Made by a program: the position numbers and the translations under genes. 64,000 bases of DNA, from the NCBI GenBank assembly GCA_017416685.1, contig JAFQBN010000001.1, positions 23,395-87,394 on the forward strand. The letters are read 5' to 3'. The DNA comes from Oscillospiraceae bacterium (lineage in GTDB: Bacteria > Bacillota > Clostridia > Oscillospirales > Oscillospiraceae). Positions 42,381 through 49,668 of the stretch are shown here, piece by piece. The number at the start of each line of letters is the position of its first letter. Within the stretch, counting starts at the first letter, position 1. The notes under the pieces are model-generated. The model ran no database searches. It was not told the DNA's origin and worked only from the letters and a program-made list of their open reading frames with translations.

Positions 42381-43944
42381 CAACACCAAACGCAACGTGC
42401 TGATGATCCTGTGCGACGAGCTGCGGCCAGACTTTCTCAGCGCCTACGGCGGGGACTTCATTCCCACGCCCAACATCGACGCTCTGGCGGCCAACGGTGT
42501 GGTTTTTGACAACTCCATCACCGCCTCCACGGTGTGCGCCCCGGCCCGTGCCGCCATTGCCACGGGCGAGTTCGTCTCCGGTCACGGCTACTGGACCAAC
42601 GAGGTGGCGGGCAAGGACCTGCCTCTGTTTACCGACCGGCTCCACGAGCAGGGCTATATGACCGCCGGCATGGGCAGCATCGAGCTGCATCCCGACAACG
42701 ACATGAAGATGAAGTATGTCCGTCGGTTTAGCGAGGAAAAGGACAACGAGTACATCCTGTGGATGCGGGAAAAGCACCCCGAAGTGACCAACGGCTGGGG
42801 CTGGTGTCGGGAGGGGAAGCAGTTCAAGTACACCGAGGAGGAGTATTTTGACCGTTGGACCACCGACCGTGCCGAGGAGTTTTTGGACAGCTACGTCGCC
42901 ACCGGCAAGGCGCCCAACGGCGCCGCCCCGGACAAGGAGGGCGCACCCTTCTTCCTGTACTGCGGCTTCTGGTCCCCTCACTCGCCCCACCTGCCCCCCA
43001 AGGAAGTGTCCGGCACCGTAGACCCGGACAAGATCCCCCCCATTATCCACAAACCCCTGAGTGAGAACACCCCCTCTGTGGAGGCGGTGCGCTGCGCCTT
43101 CCTCAACCCCCCGGAGGTGCTGAAGGATCTGGAGTGTCTGGATGCCGAGCGTATGCGGGAGCGGCAGGCCTATGCCGAGGTCATCGTGGAGGTGGACCGT
43201 CTGGTGGGTCGATTGGTGGACGCCCTGAAGCGCAACGGCGTGTACGAGAATACCACCATCATCTTCTCCTCCGACCACGGCAGCTGCGACAACGACTACA
43301 ACCTGCTGACCAAGGGTCCCTGGCCCTACACCAGCCAGCTGTTTGTTCCCCTGATTGTGGCCAACCACCCTCGGCTGCCTGCCGGCACCCACTGTGATGC
43401 CCTGTGCGGCAATCTGGACATCGGTGCAACCGTGCTGGATGCGGCGGGGGATGACCGCCGCTTCGGTGTGTCCCGCTCCCTCATCGGTCTGGCCGAGGGT
43501 TCTGTCCCCCAGCGCGAGGTGAACATGAGCGAGTTCTGCGACAGCTGCAAGACTCTGGTGGATAAGCAGTACACCTTCACCTACTACCCCTTCACCGGCA
43601 AGTGCTGCCTCTATGACCGCATTGCCGACCCCCTGATGATGAACGATCTGGGCGGCAAGCCGGAATACGCTGCGGTGGAGCGCAAGTTCCTGATGGATGT
43701 GGTGGACTTTATGGTGCTGGCCAAGGGTATCCGTATTGAGGCCCACGATCTGACCAACGACATTCAGGCGGGCATCATCAAGAAAGATCCCAAGTTCCTG
43801 GATAACTTCGACATTGCCTATCCCATCGGCTCCATGGCTCAGATCGAGCGGCTGAAGCAGGCGGGACTGGAATGGGACTTCAACGAATTCTGCAAGACCA
43901 GACCCATCATGGCTCACTACGGCCTGTATTTCGAACAGAAGTAA
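42373..43944 (+). CDS. Sulfatase (Cys-type, arylsulfatase A family)
   Basis: A 523-aa type I sulfatase. VLMILCDELRPDFLSAYGG (about residues 9-27) gives the first metal Asp. STVCAPARAAIATGEF (about 53-68) is the CxPxR formylglycine site, here Cys-type. SSDHGSCDNDYNLLTKGPWP (about 298-317) gives the second Asp/Asn pair and a lysine. There is no signal peptide, so it acts in the cytoplasm where anSME can mature it, probably on imported sulfated sugars or small molecules. The substrate is unknown. Confidence 0.9.
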   Translation: MSNNTKRNVLMILCDELRPDFLSAYGGDFIPTPNIDALAANGVVFDNSITASTVCAPARAAIATGEFVSGHGYWTNEVAGKDLPLFTDRLHEQGYMTAGMGSIELHPDNDMKMKYVRRFSEEKDNEYILWMREKHPEVTNGWGWCREGKQFKYTEEEYFDRWTTDRAEEFLDSYVATGKAPNGAAPDKEGAPFFLYCGFWSPHSPHLPPKEVSGTVDPDKIPPIIHKPLSENTPSVEAVRCAFLNPPEVLKDLECLDAERMRERQAYAEVIVEVDRLVGRLVDALKRNGVYENTTIIFSSDHGSCDNDYNLLTKGPWPYTSQLFVPLIVANHPRLPAGTHCDALCGNLDIGATVLDAAGDDRRFGVSRSLIGLAEGSVPQREVNMSEFCDSCKTLVDKQYTFTYYPFTGKCCLYDRIADPLMMNDLGGKPEYAAVERKFLMDVVDFMVLAKGIRIEAHDLTNDIQAGIIKKDPKFLDNFDIAYPIGSMAQIERLKQAGLEWDFNEFCKTRPIMAHYGLYFEQK

Positions 43945-43982
43945 AAATCAGGGCGCACCTGCGGGTGCGCCTTGATTTTTGG
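43943..43982 (+). terminator. Terminator of anSME-sulfatase operon
   Basis: AAAAATCAGGGCGCACC / GGTGCGCCTTGATTTTT. The distal arm also holds the -35 box (TTGATT) of the pncB promoter. Confidence 0.9.
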
Positions 43983-44000
43983 AAACACATCGGTTATAAT
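43972..44000 (+). promoter_or_regulatory. SigA-type promoter for pncB
   Basis: TTGATT, 17-base spacer, TATAAT. The -35 lies within the preceding terminator stem. Confidence 0.75.
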
Positions 44001-44001
44001 A

Positions 44002-44019
44002 AGCTGACAAGACACCTTT
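44002..44019. promoter_or_regulatory. Putative NiaR operator of pncB
   Basis: AGCTGACAAGACACCTTT covers the predicted start point. It differs at only 3 of 18 positions from the site at 32223-32240. Its central TGAC-AA-GACA is one mismatch from a perfect palindrome. Its position would let a repressor block initiation. Confidence 0.55.
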
Positions 44020-44053
44020 GCGGCACAGCCGTTTACAAGGAGGCAGAATTCAA

Positions 44054-45508
44054 ATGAAAGCAAGAACGAACTTTACCATGCTGTGTGACTTCTACCAGCT
44101 GACCATGTCCAACGGATACTTCCGTGCCGACATGGCCGACCAGATCTGCTATTTCGACATGTTCTTCCGCAGCGTGCCGGACAAGGGCGGCTTCGCCATT
44201 GCCGCCGGCCTTGCTCAGGTGGTGGACTATATTCAAAACCTGTGCTTTGACGAGGAGGATATCGAGTACCTGCGCTCCAAGGGCTGTTTTGACGAGGCTT
44301 TTCTGGACTACCTGCGCAGCTTCCGATTCACCGGCGACATCTGGGCCGTGCCGGAGGGAACTCCCGTATTCCCCGGTGAGCCGATTTTGACTGTTCGCGC
44401 TCCCGCCATTCAGGCTCAGTTTGTGGAGACATTCATCCTGCTGACCATGAACCATCAGTGCCTCATTGCCACCAAGTCCAACCGCATCGTCCGCGCGGCG
44501 GAGGGACGGCCGGTGGCGGAGTTCGGCTCCCGCCGGGCGCAGGGTGCCGACGGCGCGCTGCTGGGCGCCCGGGCCAGCTACATTGCAGGCTGTGCCGCCA
44601 CCGCCTGCACCATGGCGGACCAGCGCTACGGCTCTCCCGCCACGGGAACCATGGCCCATTCCTGGGTGCAGATGTTCCCCGACGAGTACACTGCCTTCAA
44701 GACTTATTGCGAGCTGTACCCCAACAATGCAACCCTGCTGGTGGACACCTATAATGTACTCAAGTCCGGCGTGCCCAACGCCATCCGGGCGTTCAAAGAG
44801 GTGCTGCTGCCTCAGGGTATCACCAAGTGCGGCATCCGTCTGGACAGCGGTGACCTGACCTATCTGTCCCAAAAAGCCCGGCAGATGCTGGATGAGGCGG
44901 GGCTGACCGAATGCAAGATCGTGGCATCCAACGCACTGGACGAGTACATCATCCGTGATCTGGTCCGTCAGGGCGCCCGCATCGACACCTTCGGCGTGGG
45001 CGAGCGGCTCATTACCTCCCGGTCCGAACCGGTGTTCGGCGGCGTGTACAAGCTGGCGGCGGTGGAGGATAAGGACGGCAACATCATTCCCAAGATCAAG
45101 ATCAGCGAAAACCCCGCCAAGATCACCACCCCCCATTTCAAAAATGTGTACCGCATCTTCTCCAAGGCCACCGGCAAGGCGGAGGCCGACCTCATCTGTC
45201 TGCACGACGAGTTTATTGATGAGAGCCGGCCGCTGGAGCTGTTTGACCCCGATGCTACCTGGAAGCGTAAGACCTTTACCGATTTCGAGGCCCGCCCCCT
45301 GCTGGTGCAGGTGTTCCGGGACGGTGAGCTGGTTTATAACGTTCCCGATCTGCAGGCCAGCCGCGCCCACTGTCAGCGGCAGGTGGATGCCCTGTGGGAC
45401 GAAGTCAAGCGCTTTGAGAACCCCCACAATTACTACGTGGACCTGTCTCAGAAGCTGTGGGACATCAAGCACGCCCTGCTGAACGACCCCAGCGGGAAGA
45501 AGAAATAA
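44054..45508 (+). CDS. pncB: Nicotinate phosphoribosyltransferase
   Basis: A 484-aa enzyme making nicotinate mononucleotide from nicotinate and PRPP in NAD salvage. FTMLCDFYQLTMSNGYF (about residues 7-23), EFGSRRAQGADGALLGARAS (about 156-175), VDTYNVLKSGVPNAI (about 230-244), GIRLDSGDLTYLSQ (about 260-273) and DTFGVGERLITSRSEPVFGG (about 313-332) are family-specific. ATG 44054 is 10 bases after AAGGAGG; an upstream in-frame ATG lacks a site. Probably repressed by NiaR (30192). Confidence 0.94.
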   Translation: MKARTNFTMLCDFYQLTMSNGYFRADMADQICYFDMFFRSVPDKGGFAIAAGLAQVVDYIQNLCFDEEDIEYLRSKGCFDEAFLDYLRSFRFTGDIWAVPEGTPVFPGEPILTVRAPAIQAQFVETFILLTMNHQCLIATKSNRIVRAAEGRPVAEFGSRRAQGADGALLGARASYIAGCAATACTMADQRYGSPATGTMAHSWVQMFPDEYTAFKTYCELYPNNATLLVDTYNVLKSGVPNAIRAFKEVLLPQGITKCGIRLDSGDLTYLSQKARQMLDEAGLTECKIVASNALDEYIIRDLVRQGARIDTFGVGERLITSRSEPVFGGVYKLAAVEDKDGNIIPKIKISENPAKITTPHFKNVYRIFSKATGKAEADLICLHDEFIDESRPLELFDPDATWKRKTFTDFEARPLLVQVFRDGELVYNVPDLQASRAHCQRQVDALWDEVKRFENPHNYYVDLSQKLWDIKHALLNDPSGKKK

Positions 45509-45511
45509 GGA

Positions 45512-45553
45512 ATAAAAAACACACCCTGCCGCATGGCAGGGTGTGTTTTTTAT
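45512..45553. terminator. Bidirectional terminator (pncB / DUF3048 lipoprotein)
   Basis: AAAAAACACACCCTGCC / GGCAGGGTGTGTTTTTT, 17-bp stem, 4-base loop. Confidence 0.93.
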
Positions 45554-46641
45554 TAACCGAAGGTGACAGGGTCGTCCACGTCGACGATGTTGATGTAGCT
45601 GCTGCCCACGCCCAGCGTCAGAGGCTGACCGTCCGCGGTGGAATAGGTCAGGGGGGCAGTGGGGGATGCCTTGGACCAGGTGATGGGGACGTACTTGCCG
45701 CCGCAGGCGAACCAGCCGCTGCCGCTGCCCACAAGGTCCACGTCCAGACGGCCCTCTTTATCCTTGGGGATAACGTGGATGTCGGTCATGACCACCAGCA
45801 CGTTGGTCACAGCGACCTGCTGGCTGGTGTTGCCGTCCACGTAGGGGGCGTTGTGCTGGCTGACCAGATAGGCGTTTTGTTCGGCATCATAGGTGAACAC
45901 GCCGGTCTTGTTGTGGGAGAACTTTACCTTGACGGTGTTGGCGGTCTGACCGGCGGCGGGGGTGCCGTCGTCAGCAAACGTCAGGGGGAGGGAGTACCCC
46001 TCATTATGTACCTGCCGTTTGGAGGCCAGCTTGCCGCCCAGCAGGTCGGAGATCCGCGTGTCGCTTGTGAACAGGCTGTGTTCAAAGCCGGCGGTCTTTC
46101 TGCGCTGGGCATCCCGCCAGAACATGGTGCCGCCGTAAGGACCGTTGACACCGTCGATGTTGAACACGCCGCAGTCCTTGATGGCTTGATAGGCGCCGTC
46201 GCTGCCGCCGGCATGAATGTAGATGGCGTCAAGTCCCGCCGCCAGCTCCACATAGTAGGGGCGGGAGGAACGGACGGAACCCAGGTTGCCTACGCCGTCC
46301 GGCGATTGGAACACCGCCATCATGCGGGTGATGCCGCCCTCGGCACATACCTCGTAGATCATATCGGCATCGGCAACGCCGTGCTGAGGCAGAGCCTTTT
46401 TCAGGTTGTTGAGCATGATGGCCACGGGGCGGTTTTGGGAGATGTCCTCCTCGGTGGCCTCGCCGGTCAGGGGGTTGGTGTACAGCACCACCGGCTCGTC
46501 CGGGGGCAGGGAGATGTCGCCGGGGCCAATGACGGATACAGCGGACTGGTCCGGGCCGGAAGAGTCCGCGGGTGTACCGCAGGCACACAGCAGACCCAAC
46601 AGCAGGGCAAGGGCGCAGGGAAGAACATGACGCTTCAACAT
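45553..46641 (-). CDS. DUF3048 (YerB-like) lipoprotein
   Basis: A 362-aa predicted lipoprotein: signal VLPCALALLLGLLCACG, lipobox Cys near residue 20. The mature protein has the DUF3048 signatures NRPVAIMLNNLKKALPQHGV (about residues 64-83), YEVCAEGGITRMMAVFQ (about 89-105), LGSVRSSRPYYVELAAGLDA (about 113-132) and DAQRRKTAGFEHSLFTS (about 165-181). ATG 46641, preceded by GGGGG, is preferred to the ATG five codons earlier. B. subtilis YerB is linked to spore/cell-envelope functions, but the activity is unknown. Confidence 0.85.
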   Translation of the reverse strand: MLKRHVLPCALALLLGLLCACGTPADSSGPDQSAVSVIGPGDISLPPDEPVVLYTNPLTGEATEEDISQNRPVAIMLNNLKKALPQHGVADADMIYEVCAEGGITRMMAVFQSPDGVGNLGSVRSSRPYYVELAAGLDAIYIHAGGSDGAYQAIKDCGVFNIDGVNGPYGGTMFWRDAQRRKTAGFEHSLFTSDTRISDLLGGKLASKRQVHNEGYSLPLTFADDGTPAAGQTANTVKVKFSHNKTGVFTYDAEQNAYLVSQHNAPYVDGNTSQQVAVTNVLVVMTDIHVIPKDKEGRLDVDLVGSGSGWFACGGKYVPITWSKASPTAPLTYSTADGQPLTLGVGSSYINIVDVDDPVTFG

Positions 46642-46668
46642 GGACAAAACCCCCATCTTCAGTATAAA

Positions 46669-47301
46669 TTACGGCACATCGCGCCGGGAAACACCGCCCA
46701 CCGGAGTGGCGGTCAGGGCGGCAAGCAGACGGTCGGCCATCAGCCGGTGACCCCGGGCGTCGGGGTGAAGCCCGTCGTGGAATCGTTCGCTGACGGCGCT
46801 GCCGTCGGGCCGGGTAAAGTCCCGGGCGAAGTCGATGACAGGCAGGTGGAATGCGGCGCAGAACTGCCGCAGCCATGCGCAGTAGCCCTGCATAAGCTCG
46901 GCCGCCTTTTTGAAGTCCACCACCTGGGCCCACTGGCGGGGCGCATTCTGCCAGTCTACCGGAAGGCTGATGCCCACGTAGGGGGTAAGGCCCTCACCCA
47001 TGAGCCGCTGGCACATGGCGGCCATATTGGCCCGGGCAGAGGCATCGGTGCCGCCGAAGAACACATCGTTGCTGCCGCCCATCAAAAGCACCCGGCTGTC
47101 CAGCCGCCCGGCGGGGTCGGCGCAGATGGGGTCCAGCACCTCCGGCCCCAGGCGGGAGAGCATGCCTGCCGTGGTGTCGCCGTTGATGCCGCGGTTGATA
47201 AGCGTCCAGCCGCTTTCCTGCTGGACGAGGGTGGTCCAGCGCATATTCCGGGACACGCCGAAGCCAAAAGTCAGACTGTCCCCAAGACAATAGAGTTTCA
47301 T
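46669..47301 (-). CDS. SGNH/GDSL-family hydrolase
   Basis: A 210-aa esterase-fold protein. MKLYCLGDSLTFGFGVSRNM (residues 1-20) holds the nucleophile Ser in GDSL, LLMGGSNDVFFGGTDA (about 71-86) the oxyanion Asn, and HDGLHPDARGHRLMADRLL (about 174-192) the Asp/His pair. No signal peptide. Substrate could be a lipid or an acetylated sugar. ATG 47301 precedes the GDSL block directly; longer readings cross the upstream terminator. Promoter at 47345-47373 (minus). Confidence 0.88.
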   Translation of the reverse strand: MKLYCLGDSLTFGFGVSRNMRWTTLVQQESGWTLINRGINGDTTAGMLSRLGPEVLDPICADPAGRLDSRVLLMGGSNDVFFGGTDASARANMAAMCQRLMGEGLTPYVGISLPVDWQNAPRQWAQVVDFKKAAELMQGYCAWLRQFCAAFHLPVIDFARDFTRPDGSAVSERFHDGLHPDARGHRLMADRLLAALTATPVGGVSRRDVP

Positions 47302-47312
47302 AAGCACTCCTA

Positions 47313-47358
47313 CAACAAAAAGGTGGTATAACGACTTTGCAGTCATTATACCACCTTT
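47313..47358 (-). terminator. Terminator of tspO overlapping the SGNH-hydrolase promoter
   Basis: AAAGGTGGTATAA (47319-47331) and TTATACCACCTTT (47346-47358) are perfect complements around a smaller GACT/AGTC stem. On the minus strand a T5 run follows, making a terminator. The upstream arm also carries the -10 box of the next gene. Confidence 0.8.
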
Positions 47359-47373
47359 GCAGGCCGGGGACAA
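47345..47373 (-). promoter_or_regulatory. SigA-type promoter for SGNH hydrolase
   Basis: On the minus strand: TTGTCC, 17-base spacer, TATAAT, with the -10 inside the terminator arm. Confidence 0.7.
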
Positions 47374-47377
47374 GGGG

Positions 47378-47848
47378 TCAGCGGTTGAGAATCCATACCC
47401 CCGCGGTCAGGTAGGCCGCAAAGGTGACCCAGAGCAGATAGGGCAGCTGCAGCCATCCCGCAAGCCGGTCCACCCGATGGAAGGTGAGCAGCATCCGCAA
47501 AATCAGCACCCACAGCAAAATCAGCCACGCCAGGGCAAAGCCGAAGGCCTGCAGATTAAAGAAGATGATGCTCCAGAAAAAGTTGACCGCCAGCTGCACC
47601 CAGTACAGCCGAAGGCCCCGGGTGCGGTCAGGACCTGCCGGGGACAGGTAGACCCGGACGGCGCCAATGGCCATCAGAGCGAACAGAATGCCCCACACCA
47701 CGGGAAACACCCAGGAGGGAGGGGAGAAGGGCGGCTGCACCACGGTCTGCTCGTACACCTTGACGCCCTCCCGGGTCAGCCAGCCGGACAGGGCGCCTAC
47801 CGCCTCCGCCACGGCGATCCAAAGTGCGTAAATTTTCCAGTTTTTCAA
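47378..47848 (-). CDS. tspO: TspO/MBR family membrane protein
   Basis: A 156-aa protein with five helices and the Trp/Pro-rich TspO pattern: VQPPFSPPSWVFPVVWGILF (about residues 37-56), LRLYWVQLAVNFFWSIIFF (about 79-97) and LLWVTFAAYLTAGVWILNR (about 138-156). TspO proteins bind tetrapyrroles and cholesterol-like ligands and are linked to stress and porphyrin handling. ATG 47848 lies after a GGGGGTGA site. No porphyrin gene is nearby. Confidence 0.9.
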   Translation of the reverse strand: MKNWKIYALWIAVAEAVGALSGWLTREGVKVYEQTVVQPPFSPPSWVFPVVWGILFALMAIGAVRVYLSPAGPDRTRGLRLYWVQLAVNFFWSIIFFNLQAFGFALAWLILLWVLILRMLLTFHRVDRLAGWLQLPYLLWVTFAAYLTAGVWILNR

Positions 47849-47895
47849 AACTTATCACCCCCACAAAGGGTATGCGCCCCGGGGCCGGTTTATGC

Positions 47896-47927
47896 AAAAA
47901 CGCCGCCGAACAGTCCGTCCGGCGGCG
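47896..47927 (-). terminator. Terminator of AraC-family regulator gene
   Basis: On the minus strand CGCCGCCGGA / TTCGGCGGCG followed by T5. Confidence 0.88.
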
Positions 47928-47932
47928 CGGGG

Positions 47933-48730
47933 TCACGAGAATATTTTTTTGTATTTGCTGGGGGAAACGCCATACTTGGCCTTGAACCGCCGGGCGAAGT
48001 AGAACTGGTCGGAAAACCCCAGCCGCTCGCTGAGCGCAAGCATGGACAGATTTTCTTTCAGCAGGATGCGGCTGGCCTCGGACAGCAGGCTGTCGTAGAG
48101 ATACTGCTGGACGGATACGGACAGCTCCTTTTGAAAGTGCTTGGTCAGGGTGCTTTTGGACACGAAACAGTGGTCGGCCACCTCGGTGGTCTTCAGCTTG
48201 GCGGTAAGGTTGCTGTTGATATATTCCACCGCCGCCAGAATGACCGGGGACAGCGTGCGGGGGTGCAGGGTGACTGTATGCTCACTCAGACCGGACAGCA
48301 GCACCCGGCTGACGAAGTTTTTGATGGACAGGGCGCTGAGTACGTCGCCCTTGCCCTGCAGACAGTCGAATACCAGATCCGGGATCCCCTCGAAGCTCAG
48401 CTTCAAAGGGTGGGTACACTGGCTCAACAGGTCCAGCTGCTCCACCCCGCTGAGGGTCAGGTGGAAGTAGACGTGATCCAGCCGCCTGTCGCACCGGTAG
48501 CGGAAAGAACAGCCCGAGGGCAGCAGATACCAGTTTCCGGCGGACAGGGGCAGAACGCCCTCGTTGGTTTCGATGACCGCACTGCCGCCCACCACGTAGT
48601 AGAGGTAAGAGAACGGCGCGCCGCATACCTCGCCCCGCCAGTTGGTGTCCACCTCCGCCCGGCGGTAGGTCAATATGGTCAAATGCAGGTGATTTGCCAG
48701 CTCGCACAGGGATTGATTATCCGCAGACAT
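47933..48730 (-). CDS. AraC family transcriptional regulator
   Basis: A 265-aa regulator. The N-terminal cupin-like sensor has SYLYYVVGGSAVIETNEG and LSAGNWYLLPSGCSFRYRCD (about residues 40-82), then the C-terminal double HTH: KLKTTEVADHCFVSKSTLTK (about 178-197) and NLSMLALSERLGFSDQFYFA (about 226-245) followed by RRFKAKYGVSPSKYKK. ATG 48730 has GGAGG 8 bases upstream; nine codons more are possible. It is divergent from the unknown/phosphotriesterase/M24 operon and probably activates it in response to its substrate. Confidence 0.92.
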   Translation of the reverse strand: MSADNQSLCELANHLHLTILTYRRAEVDTNWRGEVCGAPFSYLYYVVGGSAVIETNEGVLPLSAGNWYLLPSGCSFRYRCDRRLDHVYFHLTLSGVEQLDLLSQCTHPLKLSFEGIPDLVFDCLQGKGDVLSALSIKNFVSRVLLSGLSEHTVTLHPRTLSPVILAAVEYINSNLTAKLKTTEVADHCFVSKSTLTKHFQKELSVSVQQYLYDSLLSEASRILLKENLSMLALSERLGFSDQFYFARRFKAKYGVSPSKYKKIFS

Positions 48731-48764
48731 ACGCAAACCTCCATATTTCGTATCCATTTATCAA

Positions 48765-48792
48765 TTGTTATGTTGGAAGGATATGATAAAAT
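48765..48792 (+). promoter_or_regulatory. Promoter of the phosphotriesterase/M24-like operon
   Basis: TTGTTA, 16-base spacer, TAAAAT. A near-palindrome ATGCA-TAAG-TGCAT (48797-48810) lies at the predicted start point and could bind a regulator. Confidence 0.6.
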
Positions 48793-48849
48793 AATGATGC
48801 ATAAGTGCATAGTACCATGGCGTTTTATAAAATGCAAGGAGGAATAATC

Positions 48850-49656
48850 ATGATTCTGCGCGACAAGTTCTGGCTGTGGGGCCATCCGGAAGGATACTAC
48901 AACAACATGTACGGCAATGAGGGTATCTCCCGCATGACCCCCATGGAGTGCTGTCTCTACCTGGGTGTGCGCAACGTGTTCATGGTGCCTGACGGCGAGC
49001 ATAAGCACAAAGGTGTCAACCGCAGACAGTACAACAAGTCCTTCACCACCCTGAATAAAGTGGGCTGGGAGTTTGGCAACCCCAGTATCGCCGCTGCCGG
49101 CGATACCAGCGCCATTGACGGATTTTTGGAGGATGCCAAGGATTTCCCCAACATCGGCTGCGCCGTGTTTGACGACTTCAAGTCCGGCGACCGCTACAAG
49201 AATGTCCCCATGGAAAACCTGCTGAAGATGCGCGAGAAGTTCCACGAGAACGCCGTGCGGCCCATGGACACCTGGATGGTGCTGTACACCTTCCAGTTTG
49301 GCAAGAACCAGGCGGAGGACGAGGAGTTCCAGCCCTATATGGACGCATTTGACGGCATCATCATGTGGACCTGGTGCGAGAAGGACGTGCCTCTCATCCC
49401 CGAGAAGTTTGAGATCTTCAAAAGGATGACTCCCAACACCCGCCGCATGGTGGGCGTGTATCTGTGGAACTTCGGCGAACAGAAGCAGGCCACCGGCGAG
49501 GCGGTGGAGTGGCAGCTGAACTGGGCCAAGGAGAAGCTGCTTGCCGGTGAGATCGACGGCGTGGTGCTGCACACCAACACCATGGCAGATCTGGATTACG
49601 AGGCTTACGACGTGGCTCTCCGTTGGATGCAGGCCAACGGCGACCTGCCTCTGTAA
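48850..49656 (+). CDS. Conserved protein of unknown function, possible TIM-barrel hydrolase
   Basis: A 268-aa soluble protein with no recognised family. It begins with ILRDKFWLWGHPEGYYNNMY (residues 2-21). Strand-like segments with acidic or aromatic ends recur: GCAVFDDFKSG (about 106-116), WMVLYTFQFG (about 142-151), GIIMWTWCEKD (about 168-178), VGVYLWNFGEQ (about 201-211) and GVVLHTNTMADL (about 237-248), as in glycoside-hydrolase-like TIM barrels. AAGGAGGAATAATC precedes ATG 48850. It is first in an operon with a phosphotriesterase-family and a creatinase-like protein, so a catabolic role is likely. Confidence 0.7.
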   Translation: MILRDKFWLWGHPEGYYNNMYGNEGISRMTPMECCLYLGVRNVFMVPDGEHKHKGVNRRQYNKSFTTLNKVGWEFGNPSIAAAGDTSAIDGFLEDAKDFPNIGCAVFDDFKSGDRYKNVPMENLLKMREKFHENAVRPMDTWMVLYTFQFGKNQAEDEEFQPYMDAFDGIIMWTWCEKDVPLIPEKFEIFKRMTPNTRRMVGVYLWNFGEQKQATGEAVEWQLNWAKEKLLAGEIDGVVLHTNTMADLDYEAYDVALRWMQANGDLPL

Positions 49657-49668
49657 GGAGGTGGCAGC

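Noticed and set aside
41983-43917. 644-codon minus-strand frame
   Set aside because: Antisense to the sulfatase, whose CAPAR site and metal motifs are unmistakable.
45457-47331. 624-codon plus-strand frame
   Set aside because: Crosses a strong bidirectional terminator and is antisense to the DUF3048 and SGNH genes.
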